14,142 nt of DNA from Kiritimatiellales bacterium. GTDB taxonomy: Bacteria > Verrucomicrobiota > Kiritimatiellia > Kiritimatiellales > Pontiellaceae. The stretch covers positions 1-14,142 of the forward strand of contig DAOVNC010000044.1 of the NCBI GenBank assembly GCA_030630445.1, written 5' to 3'. This document shows positions 7,183 to 13,677 of this stretch, in pieces (position 1 is the first letter of the stretch; every line of letters starts with the position of its first letter). The notes under the pieces were generated by a model, which had not been told where the DNA came from, searched no databases, and saw only the letters and a list, made by a program, of their open reading frames with translations. Made by a program: the position numbers and the translations under genes.

Positions 7183-7871
7183 AGGAACTTATTGCTGTCA
7201 TTATTGCCGGATCCGCCTTGGGCTGGGTTGCCATTCCGCACTGCTACGCGATGTGCGGGCCATTGCATATTTCCGTTTGTGCGCTGCATCGCGAAAAGAG
7301 CTTGAAGGCGCTGTCGCTCTTCAATCTGGGACGGATGGTTGGCTACACGCTGGCGGGTCTCCTGTTTGGGGCGTTCGGGGAATTCATCAACATTGGCCCT
7401 GCGCACTTTTGCTGCCAGGAAGGTGCCCATCCGTTGCGCGGCGCATTGCTGTCGCTCTTGTTTCCGGGCGTGATGATGTTTTTCATCGCGGCGTATGCCT
7501 TTCGCAAGAAGGGGCTGAAAGCTCCTAAAACGAATTGGATGTCGCGCCTGTTCAGCGGCGGCTTGGGGAAGCTGACCGTCGGCGGCGCGTGTACATCGCT
7601 CATTCCCTGCGGCATGCTCTACGCTGCGTTTGCCATGGCCGTTGGAACAGGAAAGTGGTGGCTTGGGGGAGCATTCATGCTGGCTTTCGTCGTCACCCAA
7701 ACCTTCTTCATGCAGCTGGGCATCTCCCTCGGTCGACTAGTCGATAAAAAATGGGGTGCGCGCTTTGAAAAAGCCTTTCCGTGGATCTGTCTCGCCATCG
7801 GCATCTTTTACGTTGTGGTGTTTGTTTTGAAACTCATTCCGGCTGGAGGGACGGGCTCTGTCCCGTCCTAG
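7179..7871 (+). CDS. DsbD_2 / TauE-SafE-like membrane protein associated with cbb3 oxidase
   Basis: Encodes 230 residues, a polytopic membrane protein with about six hydrophobic segments. It has the family signature H21-C22-x-x-M25-C26-G in the first helix and P143-C144-G145-x-x-Y in a later helix. The cysteines of both motifs could form a redox pair or bind copper within the membrane. Genes of this family (annotated as sulfite exporter TauE/SafE or cytochrome c biogenesis transmembrane region) commonly lie in cbb3 clusters. The 33 bases between this stop and the ccoI start support a role in copper or thiol handling for CcoN assembly. The last residues (GGTGSVPS) are encoded by a palindromic repeat that supplies the stop codon, so the C-terminus may have been remodelled. 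The start codon lacks its own ribosome binding site. Confidence 0.85.
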   Translation: MKELIAVIIAGSALGWVAIPHCYAMCGPLHISVCALHREKSLKALSLFNLGRMVGYTLAGLLFGAFGEFINIGPAHFCCQEGAHPLRGALLSLLFPGVMMFFIAAYAFRKKGLKAPKTNWMSRLFSGGLGKLTVGGACTSLIPCGMLYAAFAMAVGTGKWWLGGAFMLAFVVTQTFFMQLGISLGRLVDKKWGARFEKAFPWICLAIGIFYVVVFVLKLIPAGGTGSVPS

Positions 7872-7890
7872 GACGACGCGGAGGCCGCGT
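7848..7890. repeat. Two adjacent GC-rich hairpins at the DsbD_2 gene stop
   Basis: Hairpin 1: GGACGGG (7849-7855) pairs with CCCGTCC (7862-7868) over a 6-base loop. Hairpin 2: ACGCGG (7876-7881) pairs with CCGCGT (7885-7890) over a 3-base loop. The first overlaps the final codons of the DsbD_2 gene. No U-run follows. They leave ccoI (ATG 7905) without a visible ribosome binding site, since the bases before it read TTCCTCCTTTC, the wrong strand for one. Confidence 0.65.
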
Positions 7891-7904
7891 TCCTCCTTTC
7901 TAGT

Positions 7905-10217
7905 ATGGCAGAACGTTGCATAGTTTGTAATCGAAGCGTTCCCGGCGGGGCGGGGGAGTTTTGCTGCCCGGGCTGCGCGGCGGTCTATTCCATTGTCGGC
8001 AAGATGGGGCTGGATGGTTCGGCGCGCGACGAGCGCATCGCCCAATTGCTCGAAGGCATCTTTCCCGGCGGCGAGGAGGTCGACGGGAACGACTCGGAAA
8101 TCGAGCATGGGCAGGAGCTCTGTTTTCTCGTGGGCGGGATGGTTTGCCCTGCCTGTTCGTGGCTGGTGCATCACAGCCTGAACAAAGTTTCAGGCATTGG
8201 AAACGTCAACCTCAACTTTATCGCCGAGACCTGCACGCTTTCCTACGATCCGATGAAGATCGGCAAGGACGATATTGAGCAGAACATCAAGACGCTTGGC
8301 TATCAGTTCTACGAAGGCGACGATACGCAACACGCGGGCTACGACTACTTCCGTTTCGGTGCGGGCTGGTTCTTCGCGCTCAACAACATGATGCTTTCGT
8401 TCGTGGTCTACTCCGCCGAAAGCTGGCAGGTTCCCGTGACGATGCAAGTGGTCTGCTCAATCCTGCTGGCGGTCTTCGGCACACTGGTTCCGCTCTATGC
8501 CGCGCGAAACACGATGCTCGCCGGCCTGCGCCAGATTATAATGCGGCAGTTCCGCATGGAAAGCCTGGTGTTTCTCTCGGCTACCGCCGCATGGATCTAT
8601 TCCGTCTATTCCATGGTCGTCGGCGACTTTTCCCGTCTCTACTTCGACGTTGTTACGTTGCTGCTCATGCTCATCGAAACAGGCAACCTGATCTCCGGCA
8701 GTTTCTACAAAAAGCTCAGCCGCCGCGTCAGCTCGCTTGCGTGGCAACTGCCTAAAAAGGCGCGGATCGCCGACGAAGACTTTGCCGCAACCGAAGAGCT
8801 CCAGCCGGGGCAGGAGTTTCAAGTGTTGCGCGGCGAGATCGTTCCCACCGATGGAATCCTGATGAGTCCGTCCGAGTTCGACTTTAGCTTGATTACCGGC
8901 GAGTCGCACGGCGTGTCGCTGGAGCAGGGGCACTATGTCGGCGCAGGCGCCAAGCTGCTCTCCGACGATGCCCTCCTTTCGGTTCCGGCCTCCGGGAAAA
9001 GCAACCTGATCCAGAAGATGGTCGACAGCACCATCGAAGCCTTCAACACCCGCAAGGAGCAGCTTTCGCTGGGGGACCGGATTAGCCAGGTGTTTGTGCC
9101 GGTGGTCGTCGGGATTGCCCTGCTGGTACTGTTCGGGAATTGGGGTTGGGGCGACCGCGGCGAATCCATCATCCGGATGCTCAGCGTCCTGATTGTTGCG
9201 TGCCCGTGCGCGTTCGGGATCGCCGAACCGATGGTACTCACCGCCGCGATTGAAAAAGTGCGCGGCCTCGGCATCCAAATATTCAACGGGGCGGTGCTGG
9301 CGCTCAAGCCGACCGTCGCCGTGTTCGACAAGACTGGAACGCTCACGCGCGGCACGCCCGAAGTTCACGAAATCGTTTGGTTGACCCGCGAGCAACCGGA
9401 CGATCTGGACCTTCTCGCATCGCTTGAAAACGGCATTGAGCATCCCATTGCCCGCGCGCTTGCCCGGATTGGAACGCCGCGTGCCGTGACCGCACGAAGC
9501 ATCGCCCGCACGGTCGTTTCCGCCAAGGTCGGCGGGCACCACTATATCGCCGGGAGCGCCGAGCTCTACCCCGATGTCGAGATTCCGACCAGATTGGAAA
9601 ATTCCACCATCGTCATGTTTGGCACCGCCGACGAATGCCGGCTCGTTGTGGGGTTGCGCGACACCCTCCGCGCTGAATCGAAAGGGCTCGTTGCCGACCT
9701 CAAGGCAGGCGGTGTGGAGCCACTCATCTTTTCCGGGGATCGGGAAGCCGTCGTTCAGCAAGTGGCCGGAGAACTAGGCATTAGCGACTACCATGCCGAA
9801 ATGGGGAGTAGCCAGAAGCAGGCAGAAATCGCCGCACTCCAACAGCAGGGAAAGACCGTCATGATGGTCGGCGACGGCATCAACGACGCGCAGGCACTGG
9901 CGGCGGCCGATCTCGGCCTTGCGGTCTTCTCCGGGCAAATCCCCGCCAAGATGAGCGCGGACGGGGTATTCATGGTTCCGGAGATTGGGCGGTTGAGCGA
10001 TCTCCCCTTCATGCAGCGCAAGGTGCGCCGCAAAATCCGGCAAAACTATGGCTGGGCATTTCTCTACAACATGGTCGGCATGTTCCTCGCCGGGGTGGGG
10101 TGGCTTTCGCCCAAATACTGCGCCGTCGGCATGGTCTTCTCCAACCTTGTCGTCATCATCAACTCCATGTACGGCATGAACCTGCCGAATACCCGCCGCG
10201 GAAATGGGGGCCTGTAG
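7905..10217 (+). CDS. ccoI: Copper-translocating P-type ATPase for cbb3 oxidase assembly (CcoI/FixI)
   Basis: Encodes 770 residues. An N-terminal Cys-rich metal-binding segment (C5xxC8, C20-C21xxC24) precedes a heavy-metal-associated domain with GMVCPAC (C81, C84). The P1B-ATPase motifs follow in order: T331-G-E-S (phosphatase), C433-P-C435 in the transport helix, phosphorylation site D475 in DKTGTLT, H513-P514 in the nucleotide domain and GDGIND at 656-661. About eight membrane helices are expected. CcoI-type (CopA2-like) pumps export Cu(I) to the periplasmic side for loading CuB of CcoN. The Cys-rich N-terminal segment and the cco neighbourhood favour CcoI over a general CopA. The gene is complete. 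No ccoS-like small gene follows it, although ccoS often does. The start is taken as ATG 7905 because the Cys-rich domain begins at once; no ribosome binding site is visible. Confidence 0.95.
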   Translation: MAERCIVCNRSVPGGAGEFCCPGCAAVYSIVGKMGLDGSARDERIAQLLEGIFPGGEEVDGNDSEIEHGQELCFLVGGMVCPACSWLVHHSLNKVSGIGNVNLNFIAETCTLSYDPMKIGKDDIEQNIKTLGYQFYEGDDTQHAGYDYFRFGAGWFFALNNMMLSFVVYSAESWQVPVTMQVVCSILLAVFGTLVPLYAARNTMLAGLRQIIMRQFRMESLVFLSATAAWIYSVYSMVVGDFSRLYFDVVTLLLMLIETGNLISGSFYKKLSRRVSSLAWQLPKKARIADEDFAATEELQPGQEFQVLRGEIVPTDGILMSPSEFDFSLITGESHGVSLEQGHYVGAGAKLLSDDALLSVPASGKSNLIQKMVDSTIEAFNTRKEQLSLGDRISQVFVPVVVGIALLVLFGNWGWGDRGESIIRMLSVLIVACPCAFGIAEPMVLTAAIEKVRGLGIQIFNGAVLALKPTVAVFDKTGTLTRGTPEVHEIVWLTREQPDDLDLLASLENGIEHPIARALARIGTPRAVTARSIARTVVSAKVGGHHYIAGSAELYPDVEIPTRLENSTIVMFGTADECRLVVGLRDTLRAESKGLVADLKAGGVEPLIFSGDREAVVQQVAGELGISDYHAEMGSSQKQAEIAALQQQGKTVMMVGDGINDAQALAAADLGLAVFSGQIPAKMSADGVFMVPEIGRLSDLPFMQRKVRRKIRQNYGWAFLYNMVGMFLAGVGWLSPKYCAVGMVFSNLVVIINSMYGMNLPNTRRGNGGL

Positions 10218-10239
10218 TCATGCCTCCCGGTGGTCGGTG

Positions 10240-10286
10240 AAACGTTGCTACACCATTTTTTGAGGAGTCCGGGTGTAGGAACGCTT
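10240..10286. repeat. 15-base inverted repeat overlapping 35-bp repeat copy 2
   Basis: AAACGTTGCTACACC (10240-10254) and GGTGTAGGAACGCTT (10272-10286) are complementary at 13 of 15 positions, including a perfect 7-bp CTACACC/GGTGTAG. The right arm is also the left part of the 35-bp hairpin repeat, so two folds compete for it. Confidence 0.6.
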
Positions 10287-10307
10287 CACCCCGAAGGGGA
10301 AAGCGTT
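10273..10307. repeat. 35-bp hairpin repeat, copy 2
   Basis: Matches 6459-6493 at 33 of 35 positions. In this copy AACGCTT pairs with AAGCGTT, and the inner CCCC pairs with GGGG around a GAA loop, a better stem than in copy 1. It resembles a REP-type intergenic palindrome. Confidence 0.75.
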
Positions 10308-10321
10308 GAATGCTAGTGTCT

Positions 10322-10450
10322 TGTATCATCCCATCGGCTAAAACTTTATCGGTATAAAGTAGAATGAGCGTCTCGCTCGTTCAGGCAAGCGGGACGCTTG
10401 CTCTACTTTCAAAATATGTACCGAGAAGTTTTAGTCGATGGTATCACAAA
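10322..10450. mobile_element. Nested palindromic element of about 130 bp (MITE- or REPIN-like)
   Basis: Inner hairpin: 10356-10381 pairs with 10384-10409 over a 2-base loop. Of 26 positions, 19 are Watson-Crick, 5 are G-U wobble and 2 are A-C mismatches on the + strand. Outer arms: 10322-10354 and 10419-10449 are imperfect inverted repeats sharing CCATCG, CTAAAACTT and TCGGTA. No coding capacity exists, so if mobile it must be non-autonomous. No clear target-site duplication was seen. The + strand RNA folds better than the - strand RNA because of the wobble pairs. The classification as a mobile element is an inference from the inverted-repeat structure. Confidence 0.6.
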
Positions 10451-10681
10451 TAGGCTGGAGTTTGATTGGGTTGTTTTAGGGAAAGAACTCTTTTTTCTAC
10501 GTTTCCCTTCTGGTTGCAATCCCGGATAGGAACGGGCACAATCCGGGTATGGATAGACAGCACATATTCAAGGGTAGCCTAAGCAGTCATACCGACGATA
10601 ACTTTGTGCCTGGCACCATTGAATCACGACTTGGCCTCGTCTGGCCGTTAACCCGCGAGGTCGCTTCACTGAGTCCTTCCC

Positions 10682-11131
10682 ATGATCCTGAACGAAGATT
10701 ACAGAGACATATTACTTGCCTTAAACGCCGAGCAGGTTGATTTCATCCTAATTGGCGCCTACGCATTGGCTGCCCACGGATATCCCCGAGCCACAATGGA
10801 TATCGATATTTGGGTGATGCCTTCCCCTGAAAACGCGGAGGCCGTACTTCGTGCGCTCAAGCGGTTTGGATCGCCTCTTCACGGCCTGAAAGTCGAGGAT
10901 CTTCAAAACGACGATACCGTTTTCCAGATTGGTGTGGCACCGCGAAGAATCGATCTGCTAACCGGGGCCACCGGATTGGATTTCCTGGCTGCCGCGGAAA
11001 ATGCTGTTGCAAGGCAAGTCGACGGGGTTGATCTAAAAGTGCTGTCGATTGATGATTTGATCGTTAACAAGCTGGCCACCGGAAGACCAAAGGATCGGAT
11101 TGACGTGGGTGAGTTGAAAAAGTTGAAATGA
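10682..11131 (+). CDS. Nucleotidyltransferase-fold protein (AbiEii/MNT type)
   Basis: Encodes 149 residues. The signature GAYALAAHGYPRATMDIDIWV (Gly25 to Val45) is the core of the minimal nucleotidyltransferase fold, with metal-binding Asp40 and Asp42 in DID. A later Asp in RRIDLLTG may be the third acidic residue. The C-terminal part (LKVLSIDDLIVNKLATGRPKDRIDVGELKKL) is typical of short 'nucleotidyl transferase AbiEii/AbiGii toxin' homologues. Relatives transfer nucleotides to RNA or protein, and some act as toxins or as antitoxins to HEPN partners. No HEPN gene or AbiEi-like partner is next to it, so its role is open. It lies alone between a repeat-rich gap and a trpS remnant. No good ribosome binding site precedes ATG 10682, but the N-terminus (MILNEDYRDIL) fits the family. 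Confidence 0.85.
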   Translation: MILNEDYRDILLALNAEQVDFILIGAYALAAHGYPRATMDIDIWVMPSPENAEAVLRALKRFGSPLHGLKVEDLQNDDTVFQIGVAPRRIDLLTGATGLDFLAAAENAVARQVDGVDLKVLSIDDLIVNKLATGRPKDRIDVGELKKLK

Positions 11132-11193
11132 CAAGAAAAGCGTTTTGGCTTCTTTTACCGGGCGGGTAGAAATGGTCTTTTGATTTTGGCGGG

Positions 11194-11289
11194 ATGGAGT
11201 TGCAGGAGCAGGGCGACGCGTATCTGTTCATCGCCAACTACCACGCGATGACGACCGTGCAGGATGCCGATGCGCTGACAGTGCATTGA
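11194..11289 (+). pseudogene. Remnant of a second trpS (tryptophanyl-tRNA synthetase)
   Basis: The frame reads MELQEQGDAYLFIANYHAMTT and on through VQDADALTVH, then TGA. It aligns with residues 26-53 of the intact TrpS downstream (codons at 12783-12866). Over 28 codons, 72 of 84 bases match. Ten codons differ, eight of them synonymously; the two replacements are Ile to Met and Met to Ala. The HIGH motif, the KMSKS motif and the rest of the enzyme are missing, so it is not functional. A weak further match (ATTTTGG at 11183-11189) may extend it upstream with a small deletion. The mostly synonymous divergence implies the copy evolved under selection as a working gene, or came from a relative, before being broken. 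The rest of 11132-11317 holds nothing recognisable. Confidence 0.85.
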
Positions 11290-11317
11290 GGGGGGAGTCG
11301 TGTGATATGGAATTAAT

Positions 11318-12250
11318 ATGGAAATAGTAGAGACAAATTTATGGACTCTCCTGGCAGAGCCGTGGCCATGGGCCACCACCTCTATACTGAACCTTCCGCG
11401 CTTTGCCTTGTTCCTTCTATGTGCGCTGATTCTAGAAATTATTTGCTCTAGAAAAAGGGTAAATCTGTTGTGCACGTGGTCGATAGAAGCCATTTTTCTT
11501 TCAGTCGGACTCGGAAAACTCCTTGCCATCTACTTCGTTTGTACAACAGTGTTTCTTGGCCTTGTTAAAATTCCGCTTTGGTATTATCCCGTCACACTAA
11601 CGATTGTTCTGATTGCGTTGCTTGCTTTTTGGAAAGGCGCAATAGCCTTGTTGAGGGAAGGCTTGATTGCGAATTGTGTGGTAAGGAGTTTGTTGTTCTT
11701 TATCGCGGTTTGTTTTGTGATTACCACAATAGCAATACCATCCAATTTAAATGCCGCGTTGACTAAAGACGAACCGGCCAGGATACAGCGGAGCCATGAT
11801 TCGGCAAGAACCTATCTAGACCATTACAAGCAATCCAATAGAAGACCATGCATGAAGGATTTTGGGGCGACCGAAGTTCAACGATATCAAAATACGGTTC
11901 CAGAATTTATAATAGCGAAAGAAAAAGCTGAAAGATTCCGTTATTACATGAATGTCGATTATATTAATTCAGGAGAGAGATTCAAATTGCTATCCAGAAA
12001 CAGCAACCCTACGGCCACTTTAGACGAGAAAAATCGAACCTTTAAACCCGAACGCTATATATTTGCCGATCAATCCGTAAACGACGCCGTGAGCCTCTAT
12101 TTATACACTCAAACGGAACTGGACATCCTTACATTGGAATACATGATCAATGACTATGAAAAACAGGGCAAGTTGATTGACACGGAATGGATGGAGAAGG
12201 ATCTGTATCCATGGTTTAGTTCGAGATTATTAATATACACGCCACGGTAG
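11318..12250 (+). CDS. Membrane protein of unknown function
   Basis: Encodes 310 residues and matches no family I recognise. Four hydrophobic segments (about 27-44, 57-82, 88-111 and 123-141) form an N-terminal membrane domain. A hydrophilic C-terminal half (about 145-310) is rich in Lys, Glu, Tyr and Asn, with a helical charged stretch around 151-175. No catalytic motif is visible. Codon use is clearly more AT-rich than in the flanking genes, with many AGA, ATA, TTA and AAA codons, which suggests acquisition from elsewhere. It sits between the trpS remnant and intact trpS. GGGGGAG at 11291-11297 is 20 bases from ATG 11318 but 9 bases from ATG 11307, which opens a 6-codon frame (MELIWK) overlapping this start. 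The true start is therefore somewhat uncertain. Confidence 0.7.
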   Translation: MEIVETNLWTLLAEPWPWATTSILNLPRFALFLLCALILEIICSRKRVNLLCTWSIEAIFLSVGLGKLLAIYFVCTTVFLGLVKIPLWYYPVTLTIVLIALLAFWKGAIALLREGLIANCVVRSLLFFIAVCFVITTIAIPSNLNAALTKDEPARIQRSHDSARTYLDHYKQSNRRPCMKDFGATEVQRYQNTVPEFIIAKEKAERFRYYMNVDYINSGERFKLLSRNSNPTATLDEKNRTFKPERYIFADQSVNDAVSLYLYTQTELDILTLEYMINDYEKQGKLIDTEWMEKDLYPWFSSRLLIYTPR

Positions 12251-12456
12251 GGTGTTGGCAGAATCCATGTGGTTTTCTCCCACCCCTGCCGGGAGAAGGC
12301 GGCTGAAAGAGCCGGCGGATCCCCTTTGTGGGACGGACGTTCCTGTCTACTCGAATCCGCAGAGCGCCTCTTCCTCTTTTTTCGTAATAATTTTCAATCA
12401 TTGGACAGATCGGTGCGCCGCCGTGTCCAAGGTTGGAAACGGCTTTGCGCTGTGCC

Positions 12457-12505
12457 GCCCGTATCTTGCGGGCATGAATCGAGCCGCCAGAATGGCGGCG
12501 ATACG
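12457..12505 (+). repeat. Nested, mutually exclusive stems upstream of trpS
   Basis: GCCCG (12457-12461) can pair with CGGGC (12469-12473). Alternatively CGTATC (12460-12465) pairs with GATACG (12500-12505), enclosing the perfect stem GCCGCC/GGCGGC (12483-12488 with 12494-12499). The first two stems share bases 12460-12461 and cannot both form. A regulatory role is only a suggestion, since it lies about 200 bases before trpS. Confidence 0.4.
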
Positions 12506-12696
12506 CTTTATCCCATCCCTCTCGGGGATCCATCGGTATTCCTTTTCTTGTTCCCAATGTAAATTAAACAACCAACTGAAAGGCTCCGGGCGTCCCGGAA
12601 AATCATGTGGCTTGCATTTATTTGCGAGGTTTATGGATTTGTATCGGGGGGAGATAACGGGTAGAACGTTGCTTCTGTTTGATAAGCAAGGATTTT

Positions 12697-12702
12697 AGGG
12701 GA
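12697..12702 (+). promoter_or_regulatory. Ribosome binding site of trpS
   Basis: AGGGGA lies 5 bases before ATG 12708 and fixes the trpS start, which is also the point where family homology begins (MRILSGIQPSG). Confidence 0.75.
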
Positions 12703-12707
12703 ATGCA

Positions 12708-13670
12708 ATGAGAATTCTTTCGGGCATACAGCCTTCGGGCAAGCTGCATATTGGAAACTATTTTGGGATGATGAAGCCGGCGATCGAACTGCAGGAGCAG
12801 GGCGATGCCTATTTATTCATCGCCAACTACCATGCCATGACGACGGTGCAGGATGCCGATATGCTGCGGGAGATGACGACGGACGTGGCGCTGGACTTTC
12901 TCGCCTGCGGGATCGATCCGGACAAGACGGCGTTCTACCGCCAGAGCGACGTCCCGGAAGTGCACGAGTTGGCGTGGCTTCTATCGACGGTGACCCCGAT
13001 GGGGCTGCTGGAACGTTGCCACTCCTATAAGGACAAGGTCGCGAAGGGTATTGTGGCATCGCACGGGTTGTTTGCCTACCCGGTGCTAATGGCGGCGGAC
13101 ATCTTGGCCGTGCAGTCCAACGTGGTTCCGGTCGGTCGCGACCAAAAGCAGCATGTGGAGGTGACGCGTGATTTGGCGATCCGCTTCAACAATGCCTTTG
13201 GCGATGTGTTCACCGTTCCGGAGCCGTCGATCCGCGAAAGCGTGGCTGTGGTGCCGGGGGTCGACGGGCAGAAGATGTCGAAGTCGTACGACAACACCAT
13301 CGAAATTTTCAAGGAAGGCAAGCCGCTCAAGAAGCGGGTGATGAAGATTGTGACCGACAGCAAGGAGCTCGAAGATCCAAAAGATCCGGACACCTGCAAT
13401 GTCTTCGCGCTCTACAAGCTTTTCGCGACGGAAGCGGAGCTGGCCGAACTGGCGGAACGCTACCGCGCCGGCGGCATGGGCTATGGCCATGCCAAGACGG
13501 AGCTGCTCGGGAAGATCAACGAGTATTTTGGCCCGATGCGCGAGAGGCGTGCCGAGCTGGTCACCGATATGGACTATGTGAACGATGTGTTGCGCCAAGG
13601 GGCCGAAAAGGCTGCGGTGCTCGCCCGCGAAACGCTCCAAAAAGCGCGCCAAGCGGTGGGGCTTGAGTAA
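12708..13670 (+). CDS. trpS: Tryptophan--tRNA ligase
   Basis: Encodes 320 residues. This class I aminoacyl-tRNA synthetase charges tRNA-Trp using ATP in the cytoplasm. The N-terminus RILSGIQPSGKLHIGNYFG contains the HIGH-type motif (H14-I-G-N17). The KMSKS loop is exact at 189-193 (GQKMSKSYDN). Other family landmarks include MAADIL, VPVGRDQKQHVEVTRDLA and the C-terminal anticodon-binding helices. The length is close to the usual 320-340. A fragment of a second trpS lies 1.4 kb upstream. The gene is followed by a 100-bp palindromic element and then scpA, so co-transcription with scpA is possible but uncertain. Confidence 0.97.
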   Translation: MRILSGIQPSGKLHIGNYFGMMKPAIELQEQGDAYLFIANYHAMTTVQDADMLREMTTDVALDFLACGIDPDKTAFYRQSDVPEVHELAWLLSTVTPMGLLERCHSYKDKVAKGIVASHGLFAYPVLMAADILAVQSNVVPVGRDQKQHVEVTRDLAIRFNNAFGDVFTVPEPSIRESVAVVPGVDGQKMSKSYDNTIEIFKEGKPLKKRVMKIVTDSKELEDPKDPDTCNVFALYKLFATEAELAELAERYRAGGMGYGHAKTELLGKINEYFGPMRERRAELVTDMDYVNDVLRQGAEKAAVLARETLQKARQAVGLE

Positions 13671-13677
13671 TGGAGAT

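Larger units (their letters stand above)
10218..10681. other. Gene-free region packed with palindromes
   Basis: No supported gene is present in these 464 bases. From left to right it holds a 15-base inverted repeat (10240-10286), the second 35-bp hairpin repeat (10273-10307), a large nested palindrome (10322-10450), a hairpin AGGGAAA/TTTCCCT (10478-10484 with 10502-10508), a hairpin CCCGGAT/ATCCGGG (10521-10527 with 10541-10547), and a small palindrome GTGCCTGGCAC (10606-10616). CTACACC (10248-10254) is followed by a six-T run (10256-10261), but I do not see a convincing intrinsic terminator for ccoI. Confidence 0.75.
12251..12707. other. Gene-free region with several hairpins upstream of trpS
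   Basis: I see no credible gene in these 457 bases; an open frame at 12252-12698 has no family signal and runs through palindromes. Hairpins: TTCTCCC/GGGAGAA (12275-12281 with 12291-12297), which could end transcription of the preceding gene; an imperfect palindrome GTGTCCAAGGTTGGAAAC (12423-12440); a nested set at 12457-12505; and TCCGGG/CCCGGA (12585-12590 with 12594-12599) over a 3-base loop. No T-box or other named riboswitch was recognised, and no clear promoter. Confidence 0.65.

Noticed and set aside
8457..9761. Long open frame (434 codons) on the - strand inside ccoI
   Set aside because: It lies wholly opposite a strongly supported P-type ATPase, has low-complexity composition rich in Arg, Asp, Gly and His, and no family signal. 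It is a codon-bias shadow.
10248..10278. Intrinsic terminator for ccoI (stem near a six-T run)
   Set aside because: The T run lies in the loop of the strongest stem (CTACACC/GGTGTAG) rather than after it, and the alternative 4-bp stem before it is too weak.
10240..10547. CRISPR array suggested by repeated palindromes after ccoI
   Set aside because: The palindromes differ from each other, there are no equal-length direct repeats with spacers, and no cas genes are present.
10549..10740. 63-codon frame overlapping the nucleotidyltransferase start
   Set aside because: It spans intergenic palindromes and overlaps the real gene in another frame. No family signal.
12252..12698. 148-codon frame between the 310-residue gene and trpS
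   Set aside because: It runs through several palindromes, has no good start context and no protein-like pattern. I treat the stretch as non-coding.
12251..12707. T-box leader or tRNA gene upstream of trpS
   Set aside because: I found no T-box consensus bulge, no specifier stem and no cloverleaf. The hairpins present do not match those architectures.
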